Source: UBA4582 sp038106185 (GTDB lineage Bacteria > Pseudomonadota > Gammaproteobacteria > Pseudomonadales > Azotimanducaceae). Taken from it: a stretch of 64,000 nucleotides of DNA. The translations under genes were made by a program, and so were the position numbers. The notes beneath the pieces were generated by a model. It was not told where the DNA came from, did not search any database, and worked only from the letters and a program-made list of their open reading frames with translations. Below, one piece after another: positions 25,505 to 34,068 of this stretch; within the stretch, counting starts at the first letter, position 1; every line of letters starts with the position of its first letter. The DNA is taken from the NCBI GenBank assembly GCA_038106185.1, contig JAYODE010000007.1, positions 39,806 to 103,805 on the forward strand. Reading direction: 5' to 3'.

Positions 25505-25543
25505 CGCCACCAATACCTTTCACCCAAGCCTCGTGAGAAACCC

Positions 25544-26848
25544 ATGACCGACGCCACTGACACGGTAAAACCAACCCGGATTTCTACTGCACCCTGGTAT
25601 CGATGGTACGCACTCGGCGTCTTGGTACTGGTCTATACCTCCAGTCACGTTGATCGGCAGATCATGGGGATACTGCTGCAGCCCATCAAGAATGATCTTG
25701 GCGCCTCAGACACTCAGATGGGATTTCTGATTGGCCTGACTTTCGCCCTGTTCTATGCAACCCTCGGTATGCCCATTGCAATGCTGGCTGATCGCACCAA
25801 CCGGCGCAATATCATCACGCTGGCGATCACTATCTGGAGCGGCATGACCGTGGCCTGCGGTTACGCCCAGAACTTTTTGCAACTGTCGCTCATGCGCATC
25901 GGTGTGGGTATTGGCGAGGCTGGCTCAAGTCCGCCCTCGCACTCCATGATCTCGGATATGTTCGAGCTGAAGCAGCGAGGCACCGCCATGGGCATCTACG
26001 CACTGGGGGTCAATCTGGGTTTGCTGGTCGCTTATCTGGCCGGCGGCTGGATGAGTGAGCACTGGGGCTGGCGGATGACATTCGTAGCGGTCGGTTTGCC
26101 CGGCTTGCTACTGGCGTTGGTTGTCAAATTCACTGTGCGAGAACCGCTACGAGGACAATCTGACGCTCAGACCGTCATGGCTAAGGCACCGCCTTTCTGG
26201 GATGTGGCCGGTTATATGTGGCGCACTCCGGCAACCCGACATGTGGTTTTTGGGAGTGCCCTGGCGGGCTTCGTCGGCTATGGCATGGTACTGTGGTTAC
26301 CTGCCTTCTTCGTCCGCTCGCACGGTCTCAGCCAGACAGACGTCGGCCTCACCCTGGCATTAATGACCGGCGTGGTCGGTGGCATCGGCACCTTTTGTGC
26401 CGGCAAATTGGCTGACGTTTTAGGTCGACGAGATGAGCGTTGGTTTGCTTGGGTCGTTGCCATCGGCAAGGGCGGCCTGGTGCCCTTTCTGGTCTGGTTT
26501 TTCCTGACGGCGGAATTCTTGCCAGCCATGTTGATTTACCTGATCCCGGCGTTCTTCGGCGGCTTTTATCTCGCACCAACCTTCGCCATGATCCAGAGCC
26601 TGGTGAAGCCTGAGATGCGCTCGGTGGCGGCAGCCATCTGCTTGTTCCTGCTGAATATTATCGGCCTCGGCATAGGCCCTCAGGCGGTGGGCATACTCAG
26701 CGACGTGTTCAGCGCTGAGTATGGCCTGGAGTCACTGCGTTACTCTTTGATGATCTTCTCGCTGGTGAATTTGTGGTGTGCTCTTCACTATTTTCTCGCC
26801 GCTCGAACCTTGTCAGCGGATATCTCACAAGCCCGCAACAGTGCATGA
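25544..26848 (+). CDS. MFS transporter (spinster-like)
   Basis: Major facilitator of 434 residues with about 12 membrane helices. It starts after a short cytosolic tail with YALGVLVLVYTSSHVDRQIMGIL, the pattern of the spinster-like group of proteobacterial MFS carriers (DRQ in helix 1, LADRTNRRNI between helices 2 and 3, GEAGSSPPSHSMISD in helix 5). These are often beside aromatic, steroid or acyl-CoA degradation genes. The start is the ATG after the scaffold gap. The MaoC gene follows 11 bases later, so both are probably in one transcript. Confidence 0.9.
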   Translation: MTDATDTVKPTRISTAPWYRWYALGVLVLVYTSSHVDRQIMGILLQPIKNDLGASDTQMGFLIGLTFALFYATLGMPIAMLADRTNRRNIITLAITIWSGMTVACGYAQNFLQLSLMRIGVGIGEAGSSPPSHSMISDMFELKQRGTAMGIYALGVNLGLLVAYLAGGWMSEHWGWRMTFVAVGLPGLLLALVVKFTVREPLRGQSDAQTVMAKAPPFWDVAGYMWRTPATRHVVFGSALAGFVGYGMVLWLPAFFVRSHGLSQTDVGLTLALMTGVVGGIGTFCAGKLADVLGRRDERWFAWVVAIGKGGLVPFLVWFFLTAEFLPAMLIYLIPAFFGGFYLAPTFAMIQSLVKPEMRSVAAAICLFLLNIIGLGIGPQAVGILSDVFSAEYGLESLRYSLMIFSLVNLWCALHYFLAARTLSADISQARNSA

Positions 26849-26859
26849 GGTTTTAGCGG

Positions 26860-27648
26860 ATGGATAAAGCTACCTGGCAAAAACCGACACCCGGCTTGGC
26901 GTTCAATCCGGAAGAGGTCGTTGTGACATCAGCATTTCAGTCCGCAAAGCTTGCGGCCTGCGGACTCGACAGCCGAACCCTGGGCGGTCATGTCGATGTC
27001 GCGTTTTTTATCGCCATCGGGATTCGACTGGGCATCAACAATGGTATTAGTGCCGAAGGCAACGTCAATATGCTCACTCGACTGGTGCAGCATCGCCCTG
27101 TAAACCTTGACGAACCGCTTATCGCCAGAGGCACCATTGTCAAGGTGACAGAGGTTCCTCGAGGACAATCGATTGAAACAGATGTTTGGTTTGAAGATCA
27201 GACTGGCAAGCGAGTCGTCAGCGCACCGCGTCAATCATTGCGACCCAATCCCGACAAGGCACAAGCTCGAGGCGCTGGAGAAAGACCCGCAGCTGTTATC
27301 GACAGCATTGATACGCTCACCCATTTTGGGCGCTATGCGTTGACACCACAACAGGTGAAGGATTACTCCCTTGAAGGCAATAGCATTCACTATGATATGG
27401 CCGCCGCGAATAGCGCCGGGTTTCGCGCGCCTATTATAGGCGGTGGCATGGGCGTGCATTATTTAATTCACACCCTTTATCGAGAAGGCTCACTACATGC
27501 CTTTGATCTCTCTCTGTATTTTCGCCGGCCTGTTTTCTGGGATGATGAGTTCGTTGTTGCCGCAGACCCCTGGCGTGCCATTGCGCTGGTACGGGAAGGC
27601 AAAGTGCTCACCGAAGCGAGGATTAACGAACTTGACAGGCTTGCCTGA
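26860..27648 (+). CDS. MaoC-like dehydratase (double hot-dog)
   Basis: A 262-residue protein whose second half holds the hydratase-2/MaoC active-site region YSLEGNSIHYDMAAANSAGFRAPIIGGGMG. The catalytic Asp and His fall near HYD. The first half is a second, degenerate hot-dog domain. Such enzymes hydrate enoyl-CoA to (R)-3-hydroxyacyl-CoA. It is encoded between an MFS carrier and a class III CoA transferase, so a role in degrading a CoA-activated substrate is likely. The substrate is unknown. Confidence 0.82.
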   Translation: MDKATWQKPTPGLAFNPEEVVVTSAFQSAKLAACGLDSRTLGGHVDVAFFIAIGIRLGINNGISAEGNVNMLTRLVQHRPVNLDEPLIARGTIVKVTEVPRGQSIETDVWFEDQTGKRVVSAPRQSLRPNPDKAQARGAGERPAAVIDSIDTLTHFGRYALTPQQVKDYSLEGNSIHYDMAAANSAGFRAPIIGGGMGVHYLIHTLYREGSLHAFDLSLYFRRPVFWDDEFVVAADPWRAIALVREGKVLTEARINELDRLA

Positions 27649-27710
27649 GGAAAGTTAGAACAGGAGGGGCCTCTCAACAAGTGGTCATCCATTACAGGTA
27701 GACATTCACC

Positions 27711-28910
27711 ATGCCCCAAGCATTTGATGGTATTCGAATCATTGATTTTTCACAGGTGCTGGCCGCCCCCTTTGCGGTCATGCAACTGGCTTTACTGGGC
27801 GCAGAGGTGATTAAAATTGAACATCCTGTTGATGGTGATCAAACCAGAGGCTTGATGAACATCGGCGAAGACCAGGGAATGTCACCCTCCTTTTTGGCGA
27901 TGAACCTTAACAAACAAAGCCTCACCCTCAATTTGAAATCACCCCAGGCTGTCGAGATCATCAAAAAATTGATCGCGACCACAGATGTCCTCGTGGAGAA
28001 CTTCAAAGCCGGAACGATGGAGCGCCTGGGCATTGGTTATCACGACTTAAAAGCAATCAAGCCTGATTTAATCTATTGCTCTGTAACAGGCTACGGCCAA
28101 ACCGGACCTAAGGCCGGTGAGGCGGCCTACGATGGTGCCATACAGGCATCCTCCGGCATGATGTCCCAGAACGGTCACGAGCAGACTGGGCCTACGAGAA
28201 CCGGCTATATGCCAGTCGACATGTCCACCGGCTTGAATACGGCCTTCACTATTTCCGCGGCCCTGTTTCGACGCGCCAACACGGGTTTGGGCCAGCGAAT
28301 TGATGTTGCCATGATGGATACGGCGATCGTGATGCAAGCACCGCAGTACAGCAATTATCTGAACCAGGGAAACTTGATCGGATTGATCGGCAACTCGTCG
28401 CCCACACGGCAACCCACCGCAAATGTGTTCGCAACCAAAGATAGCTATATTCAGATCGTCGCCTTGCGTCAGCCACAAGTTGAAAAGTTGTTTACGGCAA
28501 TCAACGCAGTACACCTGCTTGAACTTGACGCTTTCGCCAGTCCGGAGGCTCGACTCAGCAATGGTACCCAAGTGGGTCACGCGGTGGCAGAGCAGATCAA
28601 GAAAGAAACTACAGAGCACTGGATGACCAAATTGTCTGCCCTTGGAATTCCAACGGCAGAGATCAGAAGCCTGCCGGAAGTCATGCAAGATCCGCAATTT
28701 GATCATCGCGAAGTTTTTCAAACACTGCCTCACCCCTGTGACGAATCCCAAAACTTTACTGTAGTAAAAGCCGGGTACCTGCTTGACAGTGACGGACCTA
28801 CCGTTCGAACTACGCCACCGAGACTCGGCCAGGACACAGAGCGCGTGCTGCTCTCTCTTGGCTATAATGAAAGCCAGATAGCCATTTTTAAACAGCAGGG
28901 TGTTTGTTAG
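27711..28910 (+). CDS. CaiB/BaiF-family (class III) CoA transferase
   Basis: Formyl-CoA transferase/CaiB-type enzyme of 399 residues. It has the N-terminal GIRIIDFSQVLAAPFAVMQLALLGAEVIKIEHP, the SLTLNLKSP strand, and VLVENFKAGTMERLGIGYHDLKAIKPDLIYCSVTGYGQTGP, all diagnostic. The usual catalytic Asp falls in YDGAIQASSG. It moves CoA between acids by a mixed-anhydride mechanism. It follows the MaoC gene by 62 bases in the same direction and converges with the AraC regulator. Confidence 0.93.
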   Translation: MPQAFDGIRIIDFSQVLAAPFAVMQLALLGAEVIKIEHPVDGDQTRGLMNIGEDQGMSPSFLAMNLNKQSLTLNLKSPQAVEIIKKLIATTDVLVENFKAGTMERLGIGYHDLKAIKPDLIYCSVTGYGQTGPKAGEAAYDGAIQASSGMMSQNGHEQTGPTRTGYMPVDMSTGLNTAFTISAALFRRANTGLGQRIDVAMMDTAIVMQAPQYSNYLNQGNLIGLIGNSSPTRQPTANVFATKDSYIQIVALRQPQVEKLFTAINAVHLLELDAFASPEARLSNGTQVGHAVAEQIKKETTEHWMTKLSALGIPTAEIRSLPEVMQDPQFDHREVFQTLPHPCDESQNFTVVKAGYLLDSDGPTVRTTPPRLGQDTERVLLSLGYNESQIAIFKQQGVC

Positions 28911-28943
28911 TCCAGATTCTGAGCTGCCATCTCTTGTAGTCTA

Positions 28944-29969
28944 TCACCGCGTTTTCAACTTTGTTGCTCGCAGCAGAGCCTGCGGAGTTTTTCCTAACAA
29001 CCTTTTACAGGCGCGAGTGAAATTACCCGGATTCTCGTAACCTAACCGTTGACCGATTTCACTGACCGAATATTTTTTATGCCGAAGCATTTCTCGCAGA
29101 TGTGATGCCACCATTTGGTCTTTGATGTCTTTCAGGCTGGTGTCAGCCTCTTGTAATCGTCGCATCAAGGTTCTGGTGGAGATATGTAAATCCGACGCCA
29201 CCTCGAACGCGGTTGGAATTCGAGTCACAGGCCGACTCTCGCGAACACGCAATCCATAGGCCTTGCCAAGTAAAGACCTGACAGCTTCGACATCGGGATT
29301 TGTCGACAAGCTTTGAAGTAATTCAGCGCATTTACGTTCCGCGGAAGCCGACAGGGCTTCATCTTTAAGTAATGAAGTCAGCCTGGTGAGTGAACCGGGC
29401 AGGACAACCCGCAGACTGGTTGCTTCGAACTCGACCTTGCCCCAAAGGAAATCCGTATAGCGATCGCCATGGGCAGGCTTCACATAGGGAAAATGCCAAC
29501 GCAAAGGCAGACCGACCCGCCCTGTTGTCGCCGTCAGGAAGTTCTGAATGATCATCGCCACTGTTTCACAGGCATGGGGCAACTGGCGGCGAATGTCCCC
29601 GGTATGGATAAATTCGCCAACCAGATCTTCGCCAGACACTCTCGTCGTCGCGTCGAGAGCGCAGGTTCTCGTTCGCAGATAACGGCAAAGACTGGTCATA
29701 CCTGCGCCGACCGTCGGCGCACTGACGGCTGCCAGTCCCAGCGCACCGTGCGCATTGATTCCCAGACGCTGACCGAAATCAAACGCCCAGGCAGGATCCG
29801 AAGTCAGTCGACTGAAGCTATTCACCACACGCAGATGCAAGGACAAGGGTATATAAACCTCGGCTTCGAGTTCAGCGATGGTCAGTCCTGTCGCCTCGAG
29901 TAAATCAATATCCTGCTGACGTGCGACCTCAATCAGATTGAGGGCGTAGGCTGATGGCATCAAATCCAT
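28944..29969 (-). CDS. AraC-family transcriptional regulator
   Basis: A 341-residue regulator with the N-terminal arabinose-binding-like domain of the PF12625 group and a C-terminal double helix-turn-helix. The second HTH is SVSEIGQRLGYENPGNFTRACKRLLGKTP. Regulators of this type control alkane, fatty-acid or amino-acid catabolism. It is divergent from the CYP153-like P450, with 177 bases between, and TGGCATCAA repeats lie in that space. It is the likely local activator of the P450 gene. Confidence 0.92.
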   Translation of the reverse strand: MDLMPSAYALNLIEVARQQDIDLLEATGLTIAELEAEVYIPLSLHLRVVNSFSRLTSDPAWAFDFGQRLGINAHGALGLAAVSAPTVGAGMTSLCRYLRTRTCALDATTRVSGEDLVGEFIHTGDIRRQLPHACETVAMIIQNFLTATTGRVGLPLRWHFPYVKPAHGDRYTDFLWGKVEFEATSLRVVLPGSLTRLTSLLKDEALSASAERKCAELLQSLSTNPDVEAVRSLLGKAYGLRVRESRPVTRIPTAFEVASDLHISTRTLMRRLQEADTSLKDIKDQMVASHLREMLRHKKYSVSEIGQRLGYENPGNFTRACKRLLGKTPQALLRATKLKTR

Positions 29970-29984
29970 AGTATTTAGTCAATT

Positions 29985-30014
29985 TGGCATCAAATAACAA
30001 AATCATGGCATCAA
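29985..30014. promoter_or_regulatory. TGGCATCAA direct repeats, candidate AraC-type operator
   Basis: TGGCATCAA occurs at 29985-29993 and 30006-30014, 21 bases apart (two helical turns), in the divergent region between the AraC regulator and the P450. A third copy (29955-29963) lies in the first codons of the regulator gene. Paired direct repeats at about 21 bases are typical of AraC-family sites. Confidence 0.5.
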
Positions 30015-30146
30015 CAGCTATGGTGGGCAATCCTTTTTAGCTCTAATCTTACTGCAACGATAAACACTCAAGTCAATGCCCCGTCCTGGTTCTCTCACCT
30101 GATTCGGGCACGAGCTTCAAGTCGCCAAGGACAACAGGAGGAACAG

Positions 30147-31394
30147 ATGAGCGAAGCCATTAGCAGACCAGAGTTTCCAGATCCCCACACCATGCCTCTT
30201 GAAGACATGGATGTTTCTAATCCCATGCTCTTCAAAGCCGATGCGTTTTGGCCCTACTTTGAGCGCATGCGTAAGGAAGACCCGGTACATTACTGCAAAA
30301 AAAGCGCATTTGGCCCCTACTGGTCCATCACTAAATTTAACGACATCATGGAGGTGGAGAAGAACCACGAAGTTTTCTCATCTGAAGTCGGCGGGATCAC
30401 CATCACTGAACGACAAAATGATTTTAAAACCAGTAGTTTTATTCAGATGGATCCACCGAAACATGACATTCAGCGCAAAACCGTCACAGGGGTGGTTGCA
30501 CCCACGAACTTGTCGCTGCTAGAGCCGATCATTCGAGAGCGCTGCGGAAAAATTCTCGACGCTCTGCCCATTGGCCAGGCTTTCAACTGGGTTGACCTGG
30601 TCTCTATTGAATTAACCACACAGATGCTGGCAACCTTGTTCGACTTTCCCTTTGAGGACAGACGCAAGCTGACTTACTGGTCAGATATGGCAACCTCTTC
30701 AGTGCTCTCCGGCGGCACGACACCGGAGGACGTTCGTCGAGCTGCACTGCTTGAATGCCTTGAGGTCTTTACCGGTTTATGGAACGAGCGTATCAACCAA
30801 CCACCAGGCAATGATCTGATATCCATGCTTGCACATGGCAAAGATACACAAAACATGGATCCGATGGAGTACCTGGGCAACCTGATTCTGTTGATTGTTG
30901 GTGGTAATGACACAACACGCAATTCACTGACAGGCGGTGTGTATTTCTTGAATAAAAACCCTGCCGAATACGCCAAACTGCGCAACAATCTCGAGTTAAT
31001 TCCCGGCATGGTGTCAGAGATTATCCGCTACCAGACACCGCTGGCACATATGCGACGCACAGCGACACAAGATTATGTGCTGCGCGGCAAACATATCAAA
31101 AAAGGTGACAAGGTCATTATGTGGTATGTCTCCGCGAACCGAGACGATGAGGTCATTGAAAACCCCGATGCCTTTATCATAGATCGTGATCGCTCACGTC
31201 ATCACATGTCATTCGGTTTTGGTCTGCATCGTTGCATGGGCAACCGTCTGGCTGAGATGCAACTGCGCACAGTCTGGGAAGAAATTATGAAACGTTTCGA
31301 ATACGTCGAAGTTCTGCAAGAGCCGAGCCGAGTACAATCGAGCTTCGTCAAGGGCTACGATGACCTGCAGGTGGTACTGCACGCGAAGCACTAG
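30147..31394 (+). CDS. Cytochrome P450, CYP153-type alkane/fatty-acid hydroxylase
   Basis: Soluble bacterial P450 of 415 residues. The I-helix oxygen-activation motif is GGNDTTRNSLTGG, the ExxR pair is in SEIIRYQTPLAHMRR, and the heme loop is FGFGLHRCMGNRLAEMQLR with Cys363. The pattern VGGNDTTRNS, MWYVSANRDD and FVKGYDDLQV closely matches CYP153A enzymes, which hydroxylate n-alkanes or fatty acids at the terminal carbon. A consensus AGGAGG site precedes the ATG and a strong terminator follows, so it is monocistronic. The usual ferredoxin and ferredoxin reductase partners are not adjacent. The divergent AraC gene matches CYP153 loci in hydrocarbon degraders. Confidence 0.92.
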   Translation: MSEAISRPEFPDPHTMPLEDMDVSNPMLFKADAFWPYFERMRKEDPVHYCKKSAFGPYWSITKFNDIMEVEKNHEVFSSEVGGITITERQNDFKTSSFIQMDPPKHDIQRKTVTGVVAPTNLSLLEPIIRERCGKILDALPIGQAFNWVDLVSIELTTQMLATLFDFPFEDRRKLTYWSDMATSSVLSGGTTPEDVRRAALLECLEVFTGLWNERINQPPGNDLISMLAHGKDTQNMDPMEYLGNLILLIVGGNDTTRNSLTGGVYFLNKNPAEYAKLRNNLELIPGMVSEIIRYQTPLAHMRRTATQDYVLRGKHIKKGDKVIMWYVSANRDDEVIENPDAFIIDRDRSRHHMSFGFGLHRCMGNRLAEMQLRTVWEEIMKRFEYVEVLQEPSRVQSSFVKGYDDLQVVLHAKH

Positions 31395-31413
31395 TGGTTG
31401 TATGCAGCACTGG

Positions 31414-31444
31414 AAAAAGCCGGATGCAGTTCCGGCTTTTTTTT
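31414..31444 (+). terminator. Intrinsic terminator after the P450 gene
   Basis: An 11-bp perfect stem (AAAAAGCCGGA and TCCGGCTTTTT) with a TGCAGT loop and a run of eight or more T. It lies 20 bases after the P450 stop. The 230 bases from here to the next gene (31445-31678) hold nothing recognisable. Confidence 0.9.
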
Positions 31445-31678
31445 GCCTGAATCCACCTCTGTCATCTGTGACCAGGATCGATCACGAGAGAACACGCAAC
31501 GAACCCAGCAGGAGAATTCGTTGACCTTATCGATGATTTTTACCAGAAGCGAAAACGGCTGTATTGGCCGCCAGGGCCAGCGGCCCTCGCACCTGCCTGA
31601 CGAATTCGCCGGTACCCCAGAAAAGCTATTCGGCATTATCGGTGAACCTGAGTAAGGTCCACCGACAGTGCCCGGCCT

Positions 31679-32563
31679 TTAACGAGCGGCAGATCCCGCT
31701 CGATTCCAGCCTTCTCGCGCTTCACTCATGTCCAACAACTTGTCTTCGTCTTCCAACAAGCGCTCCAGTGTGGCATCAACGCCATAGGAGACCCCTTCGT
31801 TCTTGAAGATACTGGCAATCGCAAAATTGCCACCACTGGCCATAATGGTTTTGTTTGTTGGCGCATCGTCGCGACACATAAACAGTACTGCCGGAGTCAC
31901 CAAACCCGGCGCACGAGCGGGATCAGGGTTGCTCAGGTCTTCATCACGACCGGGGATGGTGTTGGTTAGCCGCGTCGCCGCCGCCGGCGCTAGCGTATTG
32001 ACCTTGATATTATGCGAGGCACCCTCAATGGCCAATACATTCATCAGACCCAGCATGCCCATCTTTGCTGCACCATAGTTGGCTTGACCAAAATTACCGA
32101 ATATTCCTGAGGTAGAACTGGTGAACAAGATCCGGCCATAGTTCTTTTCGTACATGATGGGCCAAGCCGCATGGGTCACATAGGCCGTGCCATTCAGATG
32201 AACATTCATCACCAGATCCCAGTCGTCCAGAGACATATTCTTGAAAGACTTGTCACGCAGGATGCCCGCATTATTGACAAGAATATCAACCGTACCGAAT
32301 TCACTGACGGCGTCATCGACGATAGACTTTGCCGCCACTCGATCGGATACCGATGCTTTGTTGGCAATCGCTATACCACCGGCCTTGCGAATATCCTCGA
32401 CAACCTGATCGGCCATATCACTGGCACCACTGCCATCAGCACTGCTACCCAGGTCGTTCACCACAACCTTGGCACCGCGCCGAGCAAACTCCAGCGCATG
32501 TGCACGACCCAGACCGCCACCAGCGCCTGTGACGATCACCACCTTATCTTTAAAACTGTCCAT
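31679..32563 (-). CDS. SDR-family 3-hydroxyacyl-CoA dehydrogenase-like protein
   Basis: SDR of 294 residues resembling the (3R)-hydroxyacyl-CoA dehydrogenase domain of peroxisomal multifunctional enzyme 2. It has TGAGGGLGRAHALEFARRGAKVVVNDLG (Asp after strand 2 favours NAD), NNAGILRDKSF, TSSTSGIFGNFGQANYGAAKMG with Ser/Tyr/Lys, and a C-terminal extension. GGGAG precedes the ATG at 32563; the longer frame adds five residues. It fits the fatty-acid or steroid side-chain degradation theme of the neighbourhood. Confidence 0.92.
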   Translation of the reverse strand: MDSFKDKVVIVTGAGGGLGRAHALEFARRGAKVVVNDLGSSADGSGASDMADQVVEDIRKAGGIAIANKASVSDRVAAKSIVDDAVSEFGTVDILVNNAGILRDKSFKNMSLDDWDLVMNVHLNGTAYVTHAAWPIMYEKNYGRILFTSSTSGIFGNFGQANYGAAKMGMLGLMNVLAIEGASHNIKVNTLAPAAATRLTNTIPGRDEDLSNPDPARAPGLVTPAVLFMCRDDAPTNKTIMASGGNFAIASIFKNEGVSYGVDATLERLLEDEDKLLDMSEAREGWNRAGSAAR

Positions 32564-32749
32564 ATTGCTAACTCCCAACTGTTCATTGTTAATGATTAAA
32601 CGGGTACCGACGCAATTGCCTCGTTTGCTGAATGTATTTTGTTGCTCCGCAGTGGTGGCAGCACCTTGTGCGGCGGCCTAGCCAGCCCATACCGAAGGAC
32701 AGAGGATAAAGATCCCTTCCAAAAAAAACCAGCAGTCTGCGCCCCCATT

Positions 32750-33967
32750 TTAATTTAAGGCGCCAACGAGGGCGCCAGAGATGCCTTGCAGCACCTTGTC
32801 TAGCGCCTTGGCATCGATCCAGCGTAAAACCACGACAAGATTGTCACTCTCATTGATAAACACGATATTCGAACCGGCACCGGCGAAGTAATAACTGTTT
32901 GCCGGTTGACTCGGCAATAATGCCCGATCTGTGTTCAAATAATAATTCATATAACCGTAGGTTGGATTGACCGGCGTCGGCTGCCGAGATCGAGCAATCC
33001 AGGCGGCTGAGAGAATTTGTTGGTCCCGCCACTTGCCCTGGTGCAAGGCGAGCAGTCCCAGTCGACCAAGATCAAGCGCCGAGATGAACATGCCACCGCC
33101 CCAGTGCCCACCGCCGGATACAGATTGCACCCTTTGACCATCCAGCTCGACCCAGGAATTATCGTAACCGTGCCAGCGCCAGGTATTAGAGGCCTCGATT
33201 CGATCCATCAGACGCTCTTTAAGCACAACCGGCAGCGGCTGACGCCAGACGTGGAGCAACGCCAGGGCCAGCACATTCACTCGAACATCATTGTATTTCC
33301 ATTGGGTGCCAGGTGCTGGCGTCTCACGTGCGAACTCAGCCCAAGGCTCTTTACCGGGGCGGTCTGCCCAATCAGGCTTGCCCCACAAAGTACCGCGCCA
33401 GAAGCTGGTCTGGCGAAGTAAATGGTCCCAGGTAATCTGGCTATTATGGGCACCCTGAAAGTGATCAGTGGGTACATAGGTTGCCACTCGGTCGTCGACG
33501 TTACGGATCAGCCCCGCATCAACCGCAAGTCCTGCGACACTCGACAGGAAAGTCTTGGAAATACTGTGGGTCATATCAACCCGCTCTACATCACCCCACT
33601 GCGCGATGATGTAGCCATCCTTGATGACCAGCCCCGTGAAGGGTCCTCTTGGCGCCATGGGGCCTATGACTTCATCAAATGGCTCATTCGTGAAGGTGTA
33701 CATGGACCTCACCTTCGGCAGATCCCTGACGTCCAGATACTGCGCCAGCGCCGGCGGCAACCGGGTTTCATTCTCCTGCGCCAACTGAATCGCCGCCGCC
33801 AGCTTGCTTGAGTCAAAGCCGGCGGCTTTCGGCGTTCTTGATGCCCATTGTTGGCCTGGAAAGTAATCTGCAGCAGCAGGCATGGCTGTGATCAGCAATA
33901 ACAGCCAAAGATGCCCGACAATCTTCGCCCCGATTCTTGCCATTGAAACTCTGATCAATCTTGTCAT
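32750..33967 (-). CDS. Exported beta-lactamase-family serine hydrolase
   Basis: A 405-residue serine hydrolase with an N-terminal signal peptide (hydrophobic core in LWLLLLITAMPAAA, cleavage probably near residue 33). It has the class C/EstB motifs: Ser-x-x-Lys in SISKTFLS, Tyr-x-Asn as KYNDVRVN, and a glycine-rich stretch SGGGHWGGGMF before the last motif. It is probably a periplasmic esterase. The ATG at 33967 has a CAGGG site. It is related at the family level only to the cytosolic serine hydrolase at 7801. Confidence 0.88.
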   Translation of the reverse strand: MTRLIRVSMARIGAKIVGHLWLLLLITAMPAAADYFPGQQWASRTPKAAGFDSSKLAAAIQLAQENETRLPPALAQYLDVRDLPKVRSMYTFTNEPFDEVIGPMAPRGPFTGLVIKDGYIIAQWGDVERVDMTHSISKTFLSSVAGLAVDAGLIRNVDDRVATYVPTDHFQGAHNSQITWDHLLRQTSFWRGTLWGKPDWADRPGKEPWAEFARETPAPGTQWKYNDVRVNVLALALLHVWRQPLPVVLKERLMDRIEASNTWRWHGYDNSWVELDGQRVQSVSGGGHWGGGMFISALDLGRLGLLALHQGKWRDQQILSAAWIARSRQPTPVNPTYGYMNYYLNTDRALLPSQPANSYYFAGAGSNIVFINESDNLVVVLRWIDAKALDKVLQGISGALVGALN

Positions 33968-34068
33968 AACCCTGCCTTCTTGAGTGTCATCTTGCTCGCT
34001 GCTCTTAAATAGAAAGCTCAGTCCATAGTTCTGTCCAAAGCTCCGCCTCTACCCCACTTTCCGTCCGT

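Noticed and set aside
25319..25543. N-terminal extension of the MFS protein through the N gap
   Set aside because: The extension exists only because N codons cannot stop a frame; the real start is the ATG at 25544.
31398..31655. Plus-strand open frame of 85 codons after the P450
   Set aside because: It begins before and runs through the strong terminator; composition is not protein-like.
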